64,000 nt of DNA from Acinetobacter guerrae (GTDB taxonomy: Bacteria > Pseudomonadota > Gammaproteobacteria > Pseudomonadales > Moraxellaceae): NCBI RefSeq assembly GCF_009372255.1, contig NZ_LXGN01000001.1, positions 310,001 through 374,000 on the forward strand, in the 5' to 3' direction. The notes under the pieces are model-generated. The model did not search any database. It was not told the origin of the DNA and saw only the letters and a program-made list of their open reading frames with translations. The position numbers and the translations under genes are program-made. Each line of letters starts with the position of its first letter. Positions within the stretch are counted from its first letter, which is position 1. Positions 20,931 to 31,304 of this stretch are shown here, in pieces.

Positions 20931-22091
20931 TTATCGCTCTACCTGCATTTGGGTCATCAAAAAACTTTCATCTTCACGCAAAATTTGAATCAAAGGCTGA
21001 GTTAATCGTTCATAACGCCATCCCAGTAAATACTTTGGTAAATCCTGTTCATCACCATGAAAAACAACATGTTGATAAAGTGCATTCATCCATTTTTTAC
21101 GCAATAAGACTTCTTTGGGAATTTCAGTTGTATCAACAATATCTTGGATCAAATGTTGCATTTTTGCGCTGACATTTTCCGAACATTGTTTAATCGGTCG
21201 CGCCAAACGTAACGGCCACTCATTTTCTGGAGGAAGAAATTTCAATAAATCCAGAATAGTTTTGCCATGCTCACGGATCACATGAGGACGCATCTCTTTG
21301 ATCTGAGAAAGCTGAAAATTATTTTTAGGATTTTTTTCAACCAGATCAATCATGGTTGAGTTCCTTAAAATAAAACTTCTTGGCTGATTGAGCGCTTTAA
21401 TGAGTTGCTCACGCCAGACGCTTAATTGTTGTAGCTGCATTAGCTGTTTACGCGAATGACGATAATTTCCAATATCTGTATAAAGTAAATGTACAGGTGT
21501 TTCCTGCGCAATTTCTTTGGTCAAGCTTTGACAATCTTCAAGTACATAGTCGTACTGATTTTTCTGTTGTAATTGTTGCTTAAGCTGCTCTGAAAGCCTT
21601 AACAAATAAATGACATCATTGGCTGCATAATTCAGTTGCTCAGTCGTTAAAGGTCGAGCCAGCCAGTCTGAACGTGTCTGATCTTTGTCAATTTCAATAT
21701 CTAAAATTAATTTCAGGGCATTTTGATAGCTGACTTGCAAACCATGTCCTAAAAAGGACAAAGCAACCTGTGTATCAAACACATTGTTTAACGTATCCTG
21801 CTGTGCATAGTGATAAATTAGATCAATATCCTCACCACAGGCATGGAAAATATTTTGCTTGGCAAGATACAGCTTTTTCCAAAAGGGAGCTAAATCTAAC
21901 GCGGCCCCATCCAGCAAATAAATTTGCCCATTCACATTAATCTGAAATACACCCAACTTCGGCCAAAGCGTATCTACTTTAATAAATTCGGTGTCCAAAG
22001 CATAAACTGGATATTGATCCATTTGTTGGAGGACTTGAGCAAAATCATCTTGCTGCTGAATAAAATGAAACATGTTTTCTCGATTTAACAA
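20931..22091 (-). CDS. rnd: Ribonuclease D
   Basis: YALDTEFIKVDTLWPKLGVFQI DEDD exonuclease motif; RSDWLARPLTTEQLNYAANDVIYLL; HRDC region. Confidence 0.93.
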   Translation of the reverse strand: MLNRENMFHFIQQQDDFAQVLQQMDQYPVYALDTEFIKVDTLWPKLGVFQINVNGQIYLLDGAALDLAPFWKKLYLAKQNIFHACGEDIDLIYHYAQQDTLNNVFDTQVALSFLGHGLQVSYQNALKLILDIEIDKDQTRSDWLARPLTTEQLNYAANDVIYLLRLSEQLKQQLQQKNQYDYVLEDCQSLTKEIAQETPVHLLYTDIGNYRHSRKQLMQLQQLSVWREQLIKALNQPRSFILRNSTMIDLVEKNPKNNFQLSQIKEMRPHVIREHGKTILDLLKFLPPENEWPLRLARPIKQCSENVSAKMQHLIQDIVDTTEIPKEVLLRKKWMNALYQHVVFHGDEQDLPKYLLGWRYERLTQPLIQILREDESFLMTQMQVER

Positions 22092-22327
22092 CTAGCGCAG
22101 TTAACTGCGTCTGTATATATAACACTACAATCTTGGAATTTTCTACCTAAAGCGCTATTAATGCTTTAATTTTTGAACAAAATCATCAGTATATTTTTTT
22201 ATTGCGCTACACTTCATTTTACTTCCCAAATAAAAATTTATTTTTTTCATAGGATTATAAAAAACGATTATTTTCAAAGTAGACATTGCTTCAGGTTTAA
22301 GTTGTTAACGTATGAAACAAGGATGCC

Positions 22328-22924
22328 TCATTTCATACGCATACGATTATGCACAGCTTGACTCAAAGTATGACTATCGACATATTCCAACTCACCACCT
22401 TGCGGCACGCCTTGTGCAATACGCGTCATATTGAGCGGTAAATGTTTGGTGGCTTCTACCAGATAATGCGCCGTTGCCTGCCCTTCTACTGTCGCATTGG
22501 TCGCCAAAATTACTTCTTCAATCTGCCCTTCACTTAGACGCTGAATCAGATAAGGAATGCCAATTTCTTCAGGACCAATGCCATCAAGGGGAGATAAATG
22601 TCCACCCAATACATGGTATTTCCCACGAAAACTACCGCTTTGCTCAATTGCCATGACATCGGCAGGAGATTCAACCACACACAACAATTGTTGATCACGA
22701 TCATTTGAAAGGCAAATATCGCAAATTTCATTTTCAGTCAGAGAATGACATATTTTACATTCATGAATATGTGAAGATGCCTCATGTAGTGCATGCGCTA
22801 GACCAAAAGCACCTTCACGATTTTTCATAAGTAAATGTAATGCCATACGTTGAGCCGATTTCGGCCCAACGCTTGGTAAAACTCGTAATGCTTGAACAAG
22901 TTGTTCAAATCGATCACTAAACAC
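22328..22924 (-). CDS. recR: Recombination protein RecR
   Basis: LRVLPSVGPKSAQRMALHLL HhH, CxxC zinc finger, Toprim YHVLGGHLSPLDGIGPEEI. Confidence 0.97.
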   Translation of the reverse strand: MFSDRFEQLVQALRVLPSVGPKSAQRMALHLLMKNREGAFGLAHALHEASSHIHECKICHSLTENEICDICLSNDRDQQLLCVVESPADVMAIEQSGSFRGKYHVLGGHLSPLDGIGPEEIGIPYLIQRLSEGQIEEVILATNATVEGQATAHYLVEATKHLPLNMTRIAQGVPQGGELEYVDSHTLSQAVHNRMRMK

Positions 22925-22948
22925 AGATATTCCTCTGATAAAATTGGC

Positions 22949-23278
22949 TTAGAACATACCTGCTAAGCCAGGTGGTAGCCCCATACCTGAGTTTGCACTT
23001 TTCATTTTCTCATCCGCAACCAATTCTGCCTGACGTACTGCATCATTCACTGCCGCAGCAATTAAGTCTTCAATCATATCTGGTTCGTCTTGAAGTAAAT
23101 CGGGACTAATTTCAACGCGTTTAACCACAAAACGACCTGTCATGGTCACTTTAACCAAACCACCGCCTGCTTCTGCTTTAACCTCAGTATTAGCCAACTC
23201 TTCTTTTGCCTTTTTGGCATTGGCTTCCATGTCTTTTTGCATGCGTTGTGCTTGCTGCATGAGCATATTAATGTTCAT
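22949..23278 (-). CDS. ybaB: YbaB/EbfC nucleoid-associated protein
   Basis: [18 protein letters not shown]...[23 protein letters not shown]...[12 protein letters not shown]. Confidence 0.96.
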   Translation of the reverse strand: MNINMLMQQAQRMQKDMEANAKKAKEELANTEVKAEAGGGLVKVTMTGRFVVKRVEISPDLLQDEPDMIEDLIAAAVNDAVRQAELVADEKMKSANSGMGLPPGLAGMF

Positions 23279-23312
23279 AAATTTTTCTCCAAAAGATTTA
23301 AAACTAATAAGT

Positions 23313-24533
23313 TCAAATTAAAGCTAAACCACGTTCAATATCGCGAATAATATCTGAAATATCTTCAATTCCTACAGAAACTCGAATTAAGCCTTCCTGT
23401 ATGCCTGCTGCCTGCTTTGCTTCAGGTGACAATTTACCATGAGTCGTCGTGGCAGGATGGGTTATCGTCGATTTTACATCACCAAGATTACCCGTAATCG
23501 AGATAAACTGAGTATTATCGATGACTTTCCACGCACCTTCACGACCGCCTTTTACTATGAAAGAGACAATACCACCAAAGCCATTTTGTTGTTTGGCTGC
23601 ACGCTCATGACCAATATGTTCAGGCAAACCCGCATAATACACTTTTTCAACTTTGTCGTGCTGATTAAGCCATTCAGCAAGCTGTTGCGCATTTTCACAA
23701 TGTGCTTTCATTCTTAAACGTAAAGTTTCCAGACCTTTTAAGAACACCCAAGCATTAAATGGACTCATCGATGGACCCAGTGTACGCACCACACCAAATA
23801 CTTCTTCTAGTAACTTATGATTGCCTGTAACTGCACCACCTAAAGCTCGACCCTGTCCATCCAGATATTTAGTGGCCGAATATACAACTAAATCTGCACC
23901 GAGTTTTAGAGGTTGCTGTAAAACAGGCGTACAAAAACTGTTATCTACCACTAACATTGCATTTTGAGCATGTGCAATGTCGGCCAACACTGGAATGTCG
24001 GCAATTTCAGCCAAAGGGTTTGATGGTGATTCAATAAATAAAATTTTGGTTTCTGGGCGCATCGCATTTTTCCACGCATCCAGATCATTTAAATCGACAA
24101 AGGTGACATCAACACCAAACTTTGCGATATATTTTTCAAATAATGCAACGATTGAACCAAAAACAGCACGAGAACAAATGACATGATCACCTGCTTTTAA
24201 GAAAGCCATGCAAACAGACAAAATGGCCCCCATACCAGAACTCGTCGCAACTGCACGTTCAGCTCCATCCATTGCTGCAAGACGTTTTTCGAACATAGCA
24301 ACAGTTGGATTGGTAAAACGAGAATAGATATTTCCCGCGACTTCGCCAGAAAACTTTGCAGCTGCTTCTGCTGCATTTTCATATACGAAAGACGAGGTCA
24401 GAAAAATTGGCTCGGCATGTTCGCCTTCAAAGCTGCGAGTATGTCCTGTACGGATCGCCAGCGTATCTAACTGGTATTCTAATTCATCGTTTTGGCTATG
24501 CATTGCTTTGTTCTCAGTCAAAAGACCGCTCAA
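23313..24533 (-). CDS. metZ: O-succinylhomoserine sulfhydrylase
   Basis: Cys/Met metabolism PLP enzyme; [23 protein letters not shown] lysine motif; start at [11 protein letters not shown] or MHSQNDE. Confidence 0.88.
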   Translation of the reverse strand: MSGLLTENKAMHSQNDELEYQLDTLAIRTGHTRSFEGEHAEPIFLTSSFVYENAAEAAAKFSGEVAGNIYSRFTNPTVAMFEKRLAAMDGAERAVATSSGMGAILSVCMAFLKAGDHVICSRAVFGSIVALFEKYIAKFGVDVTFVDLNDLDAWKNAMRPETKILFIESPSNPLAEIADIPVLADIAHAQNAMLVVDNSFCTPVLQQPLKLGADLVVYSATKYLDGQGRALGGAVTGNHKLLEEVFGVVRTLGPSMSPFNAWVFLKGLETLRLRMKAHCENAQQLAEWLNQHDKVEKVYYAGLPEHIGHERAAKQQNGFGGIVSFIVKGGREGAWKVIDNTQFISITGNLGDVKSTITHPATTTHGKLSPEAKQAAGIQEGLIRVSVGIEDISDIIRDIERGLALI

Positions 24534-24637
24534 GTGGAAAAACTGCCAACATTTTGAGCTTCTACGGTATTTAAGGTCAAGGTAAAAGATAAAATTATCG
24601 CTTAGACTTCATCCAAACTTTTTTGGATCTGAGAAAT

Positions 24638-25744
24638 ATGCAAAGAATGGAGTCGTTCAAATCACTTATCCATCATCAGCAAATCAAACTCAAACATCTT
24701 TCAGCACGTCTATTTAATGAAGAGTCTCTTGTTTTATCGCAAACTGCGCCTTATCAGGTTATTGCGGAATTTGATCAAACTCGGATTCGTTATTATGCAG
24801 CAGCCGATAAATCTTATAAAGAACCCTTAGTTTTTGTTGCACCTCTGGCAATTAATATGGCGATTTATGATCTTTATCCTTATCGCTCACTCATTCAATA
24901 CTTTCAAAATCACGGTTTCGATGTCTATCTGATTGATTGGGGACGTTTAACTTATGAGGATCGACATCTCAACTTTTTATCTTTTGTGAGTAAAGCACTG
25001 CCTGAATATATTCAAGTGATTCGTAAACATTCTCAAAGTGATGAAATTTCTCTACATGGCTGGAGTATGGCTGGCATTTTTGTGTTGTTATACAGTGCGC
25101 TCAATCAGCCAAATTACGTTAAAAATTTGATTGTTTTAGGAAGTCCGATTGATAGTTACGCGTCTGGTCGCATTGGTAAACTTTATCAGTTTATGCATAA
25201 AACCATTAATCGAAACAAAAAACTACAGTCCCGAATTTATAATGGACTACCAAAACGACTGATTCATACCCCCGGTATTTTAAATGCATTGGGTTTTAAA
25301 ATCCTTGATCCGAAAGGTTGGATTGATGGTCATATACAACTTTTAAAAAATCTTGAAAATAAAAAATTGGTGCAGGAACATGCCACACTTGGTAATTTCC
25401 TAAACAATATGATCGACTATCCGGGTGGAATTAATCAGGACATGCTCTTTAATGTCTGGTTACAGAACCCATTGAAAAAAGGGGCTATTCGCCTGAAGGA
25501 TCAAATTATTGATCTAAAAAACATTCAATCTTCTTTATTGATTGGCGCAGGTCGTAGTGATCAATTAGTAACAGCAGATGCAGTAAAACCGCTGACCCAA
25601 TTGACAAATAGTCCCGATGTCACGTTTACTCTAATTCCCGGCGGACACTTAGGGCTTATGTCCAGTCAGTCCAGTTCCGAAGAGTTTTGGCCAATGTTTA
25701 AAGATTGGCTCGCACAACGTTCAACACGGATAAAAAAAGAGTAG
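24638..25744 (+). CDS. PhaC-like alpha/beta hydrolase
   Basis: PLVFVAPLAINMAIYDLYPYRSLIQYFQNHGFDVYLIDWG; lipase box LHGWSMAG; ATG at 24638 (TTG at 24623 also open). Confidence 0.85.
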   Translation: MQRMESFKSLIHHQQIKLKHLSARLFNEESLVLSQTAPYQVIAEFDQTRIRYYAAADKSYKEPLVFVAPLAINMAIYDLYPYRSLIQYFQNHGFDVYLIDWGRLTYEDRHLNFLSFVSKALPEYIQVIRKHSQSDEISLHGWSMAGIFVLLYSALNQPNYVKNLIVLGSPIDSYASGRIGKLYQFMHKTINRNKKLQSRIYNGLPKRLIHTPGILNALGFKILDPKGWIDGHIQLLKNLENKKLVQEHATLGNFLNNMIDYPGGINQDMLFNVWLQNPLKKGAIRLKDQIIDLKNIQSSLLIGAGRSDQLVTADAVKPLTQLTNSPDVTFTLIPGGHLGLMSSQSSSEEFWPMFKDWLAQRSTRIKKE

Positions 25745-25747
25745 ATT

Positions 25748-26620
25748 ATGGTTCAATCAGTTGCATTTCTTGGTCTTGGCGCGATGGGTTATCGTATGGC
25801 ATCGCATTTACCTAAACATTTCGATACCGTTTATGTCTGGAATCGAAATATGGATAAAGCCAAACAACATGCAGCTACATATGGAACTCAAGCGATTGAT
25901 TTAGCTCAGGCTGTACAGGCAGATATCATTTTTTCATGTTTACCAACCAGTGCTGATGTCGAACATTTAATCAATAGTATCCAATTAAAATCAGGTAGCA
26001 TTTGGGTAGATTGTACCAGTGGTGTGCCTGATTCAGCTCGTAAATTATCGACTGAGCTTAAACAGCAGAATGTGGACTTTCTCGATGCGCCTGTAAGTGG
26101 ACAAACCATTGGCGCAGATAATGCAACATTGACGGTTATGGTGGGTGGAGATCAGGCTGCTTTTGAACGTGCTTATCCTGCTATTGAAGCTTTTGGTAAA
26201 CTTATTAAACATGTTGGCTCATCAGGTGCAGGTTTTGCAGTCAAAGCAGTAAATAACATGCTACTTGCAGTCAATTTATGGTCTGTTGCTGAAGGATTTA
26301 CCACCCTAAAAGCGCATGGCGTCAACCTAACAGAAGCATTAGACTGCATCAATGCTTCAAGTGGCAAAAGCGGCGTAACGGAAACTGTTTTACCACAACG
26401 TATTTTGAATCGTAGTTTTCCTGTGACTTTTGGATTGCCACTACTCGCTAAAGATACTGGTATTGCACTTGATCTGGTTCGTGATGCCAACTTACCAGCC
26501 CCTGTGATTGCTTTAGTCCAGAGTCTAATACAAGCTGCCAGCCTTACTGCTGAAGAAAACAGTGACTTTTCTGCTGCCATAAAAATGTATGAATCATGGA
26601 GTAAAATAACAATTGAGTAA
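25748..26620 (+). CDS. 3-hydroxyisobutyrate dehydrogenase-family NAD(P)-dependent oxidoreductase
   Basis: FLGLGAMGYRMASHL; FLDAPVSGQTIGADNATLTVMVGG; GSSGAGFAVKAVNNML. Confidence 0.92.
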   Translation: MVQSVAFLGLGAMGYRMASHLPKHFDTVYVWNRNMDKAKQHAATYGTQAIDLAQAVQADIIFSCLPTSADVEHLINSIQLKSGSIWVDCTSGVPDSARKLSTELKQQNVDFLDAPVSGQTIGADNATLTVMVGGDQAAFERAYPAIEAFGKLIKHVGSSGAGFAVKAVNNMLLAVNLWSVAEGFTTLKAHGVNLTEALDCINASSGKSGVTETVLPQRILNRSFPVTFGLPLLAKDTGIALDLVRDANLPAPVIALVQSLIQAASLTAEENSDFSAAIKMYESWSKITIE

Positions 26621-26705
26621 TGATTGATCATTGCTTTTTCCTGTAAAGCACCTATATTTAGACATAGGTCGTTACATTTACACCGATTATAAAGAGGACC
26701 CTCGC

Positions 26706-26975
26706 ATGAATAAGTTTGCTGTTGCACTTTTTACTGGAATGATTACCCTTGCAGGTGTCTCAGTGCATGCTGCAACACCTGAACAAGAGTGCAAAAAACT
26801 TCAGGATGACTCTAACCTCATTTATGCATCAAAAGGTTTTTGCTTTAAAGATCCAGAAGCTAAAGCTAAATATGGAAATGAAAACTGTCATACCACTAAG
26901 CCAAAGTTTTCGGATAAAGAACAGCAACGTCTTGACCAGATTGAACAGCGTCAAAAAGAACTGAACTGTAAGTAA
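26706..26975 (+). CDS. Small secreted YARHG-like protein
   Basis: Signal peptide MNKFAVALFTGMITLAGVSVHA; IYASKGFCFKDPEAKAKYGNENCHT resembles YARHG; ATG at 26706. Confidence 0.75.
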   Translation: MNKFAVALFTGMITLAGVSVHAATPEQECKKLQDDSNLIYASKGFCFKDPEAKAKYGNENCHTTKPKFSDKEQQRLDQIEQRQKELNCK

Positions 26976-27009
26976 TATCAATATATTCAGACGTTTGAAG
27001 GATACAAAT

Positions 27010-27423
27010 ATGGCTTACGATGAACAGAATATTTTTGCCAGAATCATTCGCGGTGAACTTCCAGCAATCAAGTTATATGAAGATGATCAAGTGATTGCGT
27101 TCATGGACATTATGCCTCAAGCAGATGGTCATGCCTTGGTCATTCCTAAAGTACCAGCGGTTACCCTGCTAGATTTACCACCTGAAGCAGCAGCTTATAC
27201 CATTCAAATTGTACAAAAAGTAGCTCAAGCAATTGAAAAAGCGCTTGATGCTAAAGGTATTGTTCTCATGCAATTGTCGGGTGAAGCTGCGGGTCAAACT
27301 GTGCCACATGTACACTTTCATCTAATCCCAAGTTCAATTCACCAACTGGGTCGCCATGCTGCGCAAATGGGTGATCAGGAAAAAATTAAAACGCTTGCGG
27401 AAAAAATTAAAGCTCAACTTTAA
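27010..27423 (+). CDS. HIT family protein
   Basis: VPHVHFHLIPS HIT motif; GHALVIPK. Confidence 0.95.
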   Translation: MAYDEQNIFARIIRGELPAIKLYEDDQVIAFMDIMPQADGHALVIPKVPAVTLLDLPPEAAAYTIQIVQKVAQAIEKALDAKGIVLMQLSGEAAGQTVPHVHFHLIPSSIHQLGRHAAQMGDQEKIKTLAEKIKAQL

Positions 27424-27447
27424 ATAAAAGTAACGTATATAAAAAAT

Positions 27448-27469
27448 GGAGCTTATGCTCCTTTTTTTA
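27448..27469 (+). terminator. Terminator after HIT gene
   Basis: GGAGCTTATGCTCCTTTTTTT. Confidence 0.8.
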
Positions 27470-27678
27470 TATAAAAATAATAAAATCAACTATTAAAGTA
27501 AATTTAATTCCATCACATGTCATCAAACTGTCACGTATTTTTCACCCATTTGTAACAAAGTTTAAAGATACTGCTTAGCAAGTTGGTGAGCTTCTGTAAT
27601 TTTTTGTACATAAGCAAACTTTAAAAAAATAGTGAACTTAGGCATACGCCACTGAACTTGTGTTTTGGAGAAATCTCA

Positions 27679-28770
27679 ATGAAAAAATTGCTTATCGCTG
27701 CCGCAGTATCAACGCTTAGCATAACCGCAGCGCAAGCAGCGCCAACTTTGTACGGTAAATTAAACGTTACCCTTGACCAAGTTGACAACAGTGATTTCGC
27801 AGGGAACGATGTCACTGCACTTAATTCAAATGCTTCACGTATTGGGGTAAAAGGTGAAGAAAAATTAACAGACAAAGTATCTGTTGTATATTTGGCTGAA
27901 TGGGCAATCTCTACAGATGGTTCAGGTTCAGATACTGATTTAAGTATGCGTAACCGCTTTTTAGGTTTAAAATTCAATAAAATAGGTACTTTGAAAGCTG
28001 GTCGTTACGATACTTATTTTAAAACGAATGCTGGTAACAATCAGGATATTTTCAACGACCACACGATTTTGGATATGACCTCTGTTCTTCATGGTGAAGA
28101 GCGCTCAAATAACGCGATTGGCTTTGAAACAGATAAAGAGTTAATTATCCCTGGTTTACAGTTCAATATCATGGCGCAGCAAGGCGAAGATACTAAAACT
28201 GATAATACTAGCCTTGGTAAAGAAGGTAAGCGTGATGGCTTTGGAGATGGTATCTCAACTTCTTTAACTTATGAAAATAAAGATTATGGCTTGGCTGCTG
28301 GTATTGCAGGTAATTTTGGATTAGCTGGTAAATATAACGCTTATAGCCTTTCTGGCATTTACTCAGATGCAATCCGCGTAACAGGTTCGATTGATTTAGC
28401 TAAAGCAGGTGTCGATGGGTTAGTATTCGGTGCTTTATGGCAAAATGCTCAACCTACTGACGATACCGTATCAACAACTAGTGGTACAACAATAACTTCT
28501 TATAAAGGCTTGGAAGAAGATGCATGGGGTTTGACCGCTGCTTATGCAATTGCCTCAACTCCTTGGAAAATCAAGGGTGAATATATTGAATCAAGTACCT
28601 CTGTAGATAATCGCTCTGACCGCAAAATTTCACAATATGGTTTAGGCGTAGATTACAACTTTAATAAACAAGCGCGTTTTTATGGTGTATTGGCGCAACA
28701 AAAACGTGACTGGTTATCAGATGATGACAAGAAAACTGTTGTTGGTGTAGGTATGGAATATAACTTCTAA
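27679..28770 (+). CDS. General porin (OmpC/porin_4-like)
   Basis: Signal peptide MKKLLIAAAVSTLSITAAQA; APTLYGKLNVTLD...SRIGVKGEEKL; C-terminal YNF. Confidence 0.88.
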   Translation: MKKLLIAAAVSTLSITAAQAAPTLYGKLNVTLDQVDNSDFAGNDVTALNSNASRIGVKGEEKLTDKVSVVYLAEWAISTDGSGSDTDLSMRNRFLGLKFNKIGTLKAGRYDTYFKTNAGNNQDIFNDHTILDMTSVLHGEERSNNAIGFETDKELIIPGLQFNIMAQQGEDTKTDNTSLGKEGKRDGFGDGISTSLTYENKDYGLAAGIAGNFGLAGKYNAYSLSGIYSDAIRVTGSIDLAKAGVDGLVFGALWQNAQPTDDTVSTTSGTTITSYKGLEEDAWGLTAAYAIASTPWKIKGEYIESSTSVDNRSDRKISQYGLGVDYNFNKQARFYGVLAQQKRDWLSDDDKKTVVGVGMEYNF

Positions 28771-28789
28771 TACCTCATTACAAAAAATA

Positions 28790-28820
28790 AAAGGGTACAG
28801 TCCATAGATTGTGCCCTTTT
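28790..28820 (+). terminator. Terminator after porin gene
   Basis: AAAAGGGTACAGTCCATAGATTGTGCCCTTTTATTTTTTT. Confidence 0.75.
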
Positions 28821-28855
28821 ATTTTTTTATTGATTTTTAAATGCTTTTTCTGTGC

Positions 28856-29872
28856 TTATACTACATTCGGATTTTTAAGCTCTGTCATTGGCCATCTTGG
28901 CGTTGTTGTCACTTCGAGTCCATCGTGTTGTCCAGCCTTTAAGCGCTGATATCCTGCAAATGCAATCATGGCACCATTATCAGTACATAAAGCAGGTTCT
29001 GCATAATAGACCTGAGCCTTGATCTTTTTCAGTGAAATTTCTAATTGTTCTCGCAAGCGAAGATTGGCACTCACCCCACCCGCAATAACCAAACGTTTTA
29101 AACCCGTTTGTTTTAAAGCTTTGACGGATTTTTTAACTAAAGTATCTACGATCGCTTCCTGAAAGGATGCAGCAATATCTGCATCACGATTTTCTTCGCC
29201 CAATTTTTTAAGTTGCACAGAAACTGCAGTTTTTAAACCGCTAAATGAGAAATCCAATCCCTGATGCAACATCGGCCTTGGGAATTCAAAAGCTCGAGCA
29301 TCACCCATTAAGGCTAATTTCGCGATATTGGGGCCACCAGGGTATGCTAAATTCATCATTTTGGCGACTTTATCAAACGCTTCACCTGCCGCATCATCAA
29401 TCGATTCACCTAGTAATTCATATTGACCAATGGCATAAGCCGCCATCAACTGAGTATGTCCACCTGAAACCAAAAGTGCCACAAATGGAAATTCAGGCGG
29501 CGTAATCGATAGCAATGGCGCAAGCATATGCCCTTCCATGTGGTGGATACCAATCGCTGGTTTATTCAATGCTAAAGCCAGCGTACGACCAAAGAGTGCT
29601 CCTGTCATAAGTGCGCCCATCAAACCTGGCCCACGCGTGTAGGCAACAGCATCGATATCTTTTTTATCGACTTGGCTTTGCAAAAGCAATTCGTTCAATA
29701 ACGGAATAAGTTTACGTACATGATCACGTGAAGCAAGTTCTGGTACAACACCGCCATATTCCGCATGGAGTTTGATTTGACTGTAAAGTACCTGTCCACG
29801 CAGTCCTTGCTCGCTATCATAAATCGCCAAGCCAGTTTCGTCACAAGAGGTTTCCAAGCCTAAAACAATCAT
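28856..29872 (-). CDS. tsaD: tRNA N6-adenosine threonylcarbamoyltransferase TsaD
   Basis: [42 protein letters not shown]. Confidence 0.97.
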   Translation of the reverse strand: MIVLGLETSCDETGLAIYDSEQGLRGQVLYSQIKLHAEYGGVVPELASRDHVRKLIPLLNELLLQSQVDKKDIDAVAYTRGPGLMGALMTGALFGRTLALALNKPAIGIHHMEGHMLAPLLSITPPEFPFVALLVSGGHTQLMAAYAIGQYELLGESIDDAAGEAFDKVAKMMNLAYPGGPNIAKLALMGDARAFEFPRPMLHQGLDFSFSGLKTAVSVQLKKLGEENRDADIAASFQEAIVDTLVKKSVKALKQTGLKRLVIAGGVSANLRLREQLEISLKKIKAQVYYAEPALCTDNGAMIAFAGYQRLKAGQHDGLEVTTTPRWPMTELKNPNVV

Positions 29873-30018
29873 TAAAATGCCTATATTTTCGCGACTAAAA
29901 TTCTGTCAGCGCTATTATAGACTTGTGATATCAGTTGTAAATGAGTAAAATACTGACCTTCACTTGTCATCGAGGCAATAATGCGCTCGGTGTTATCCAT
30001 AATCTATGAGGATTTTAC

Positions 30019-30234
30019 ATGCCACAAGTTAAGTTGAAAGAAGGCGAACCAGTTGACGTAGCAATCCGTCGTTTCAAACGTTCATGCGAAAAAGCTGGTG
30101 TTTTAGCTGACGTTCGTAAGCGCGAGTTCTACGAAAAACCGACTCAAGAACGTAAGCGTAAAAAAGCTGCTGCTGTTAAGCGTTACCAAAAGAAATTGGC
30201 ACGCGAATCTGTACGTACTACTCGCCTTTACTAA
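30019..30234 (+). CDS. rpsU: 30S ribosomal protein S21
   Basis: [42 protein letters not shown]. Confidence 0.98.
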
Positions 30235-30265
30235 TTAATTTGTGATTGACTGTCTGGAAAGCTAA

Positions 30266-30712
30266 ATGACTACTTTGAAAAGCCAAATAACTGAAGTTTT
30301 AAAAGCAACTATGCGTGCCAAAGAAATGGGTAAGTTAACGGTGATTCGTAGTTTACAGGCAGCAATTAAGCAAATCGAAGTCGATGAGCGCGTAGAGCTT
30401 GACGATTCGCAGGTTCTTGCGGTCATTGAAAAGCAAATTAAACAGCGTAAAGAATCGGTCAAAGCCTTTGAAGGCGCGGGCCGTGATGATTTAGCTAGTA
30501 AAGAACAAGCCGAAATTGAGGTGTTATCCCAATTTCTACCAGAAGCTATGACTGAGGAAGAGCTTGATTCTCTCATTGAGCAAACGATTGCTGCTCAAGG
30601 TGCTACTAGCATGAAAGATATGGGTAAGGTGATGAACTCTCTACGTCCGATCATAGCCGGACGTGCCGATCCTGCACAAGTTTCTGCCAAAATTAAAGCA
30701 AAACTAGGCTAA
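30266..30712 (+). CDS. yqeY: GatB/YqeY domain protein
   Basis: TVIRSLQAAIKQIEVDERVELDDSQVLAVIEKQIKQRKES; FLPEAMTEEEL; downstream of rpsU. Confidence 0.93.
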   Translation: MTTLKSQITEVLKATMRAKEMGKLTVIRSLQAAIKQIEVDERVELDDSQVLAVIEKQIKQRKESVKAFEGAGRDDLASKEQAEIEVLSQFLPEAMTEEELDSLIEQTIAAQGATSMKDMGKVMNSLRPIIAGRADPAQVSAKIKAKLG

Positions 30713-30833
30713 TAAGCTAATTGTCTTCGAGCTTCATTTGCCACTTCTCTAGTTCACATACAAGTTGTAAAATGGATTGATTAGATTCATATTAAATGAA
30801 TCGTCTATAAATTTTCTTTCTGATTGTATTTAT

Positions 30834-31205
30834 TTACTGCAAATGACATTGAATATTATATTTCTTTAATATTTGCATTTCTTTTGATGCCAAAACTTGA
30901 TTAATAAAATCTTGTTTAGTCATTTTTGCATATGAAAGCGGTAAGTCTGATCGATATTGATCATTAACCTGATATAAATCTTGTACATACTGATTCACAA
31001 TGCCACAAAACTGTGTTTGTTGAACTGGTGTAAATTGCGTTTGTTGTGGATTCAATGATCGTAAAAAATTACGCATATCGGTATTGTAAGTATTTGAAAT
31101 TTTTTCAACTGAACGGACATAGCGCTCAGGCGGCGCAGCAAAAATTGATTGCCCCAAAATCACTAAACTTAACAATAATGTGATCTTTTTCATAAATATA
31201 ATCAA
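30834..31205 (-). CDS. Secreted hypothetical protein
   Basis: Signal peptide MKKITLLLSLVILGQSIFA (internal Met at residue 5). Confidence 0.7.
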   Translation of the reverse strand: MIIFMKKITLLLSLVILGQSIFAAPPERYVRSVEKISNTYNTDMRNFLRSLNPQQTQFTPVQQTQFCGIVNQYVQDLYQVNDQYRSDLPLSYAKMTKQDFINQVLASKEMQILKKYNIQCHLQ

Positions 31206-31304
31206 TATGATATCTCTATATGTAGCTTAATGTCTAAATTAATTTTTGCAAAGTAAATTTCATATACAAGCGATAATTTAAAAATAAATTAGCACAAGTT
31301 TAGA

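Noticed and set aside
26173-26727. Minus-strand ORF 184 aa overlapping the hydroxyisobutyrate dehydrogenase-like gene
   Set aside because: Antisense to a well-supported conserved enzyme; no recognisable domain
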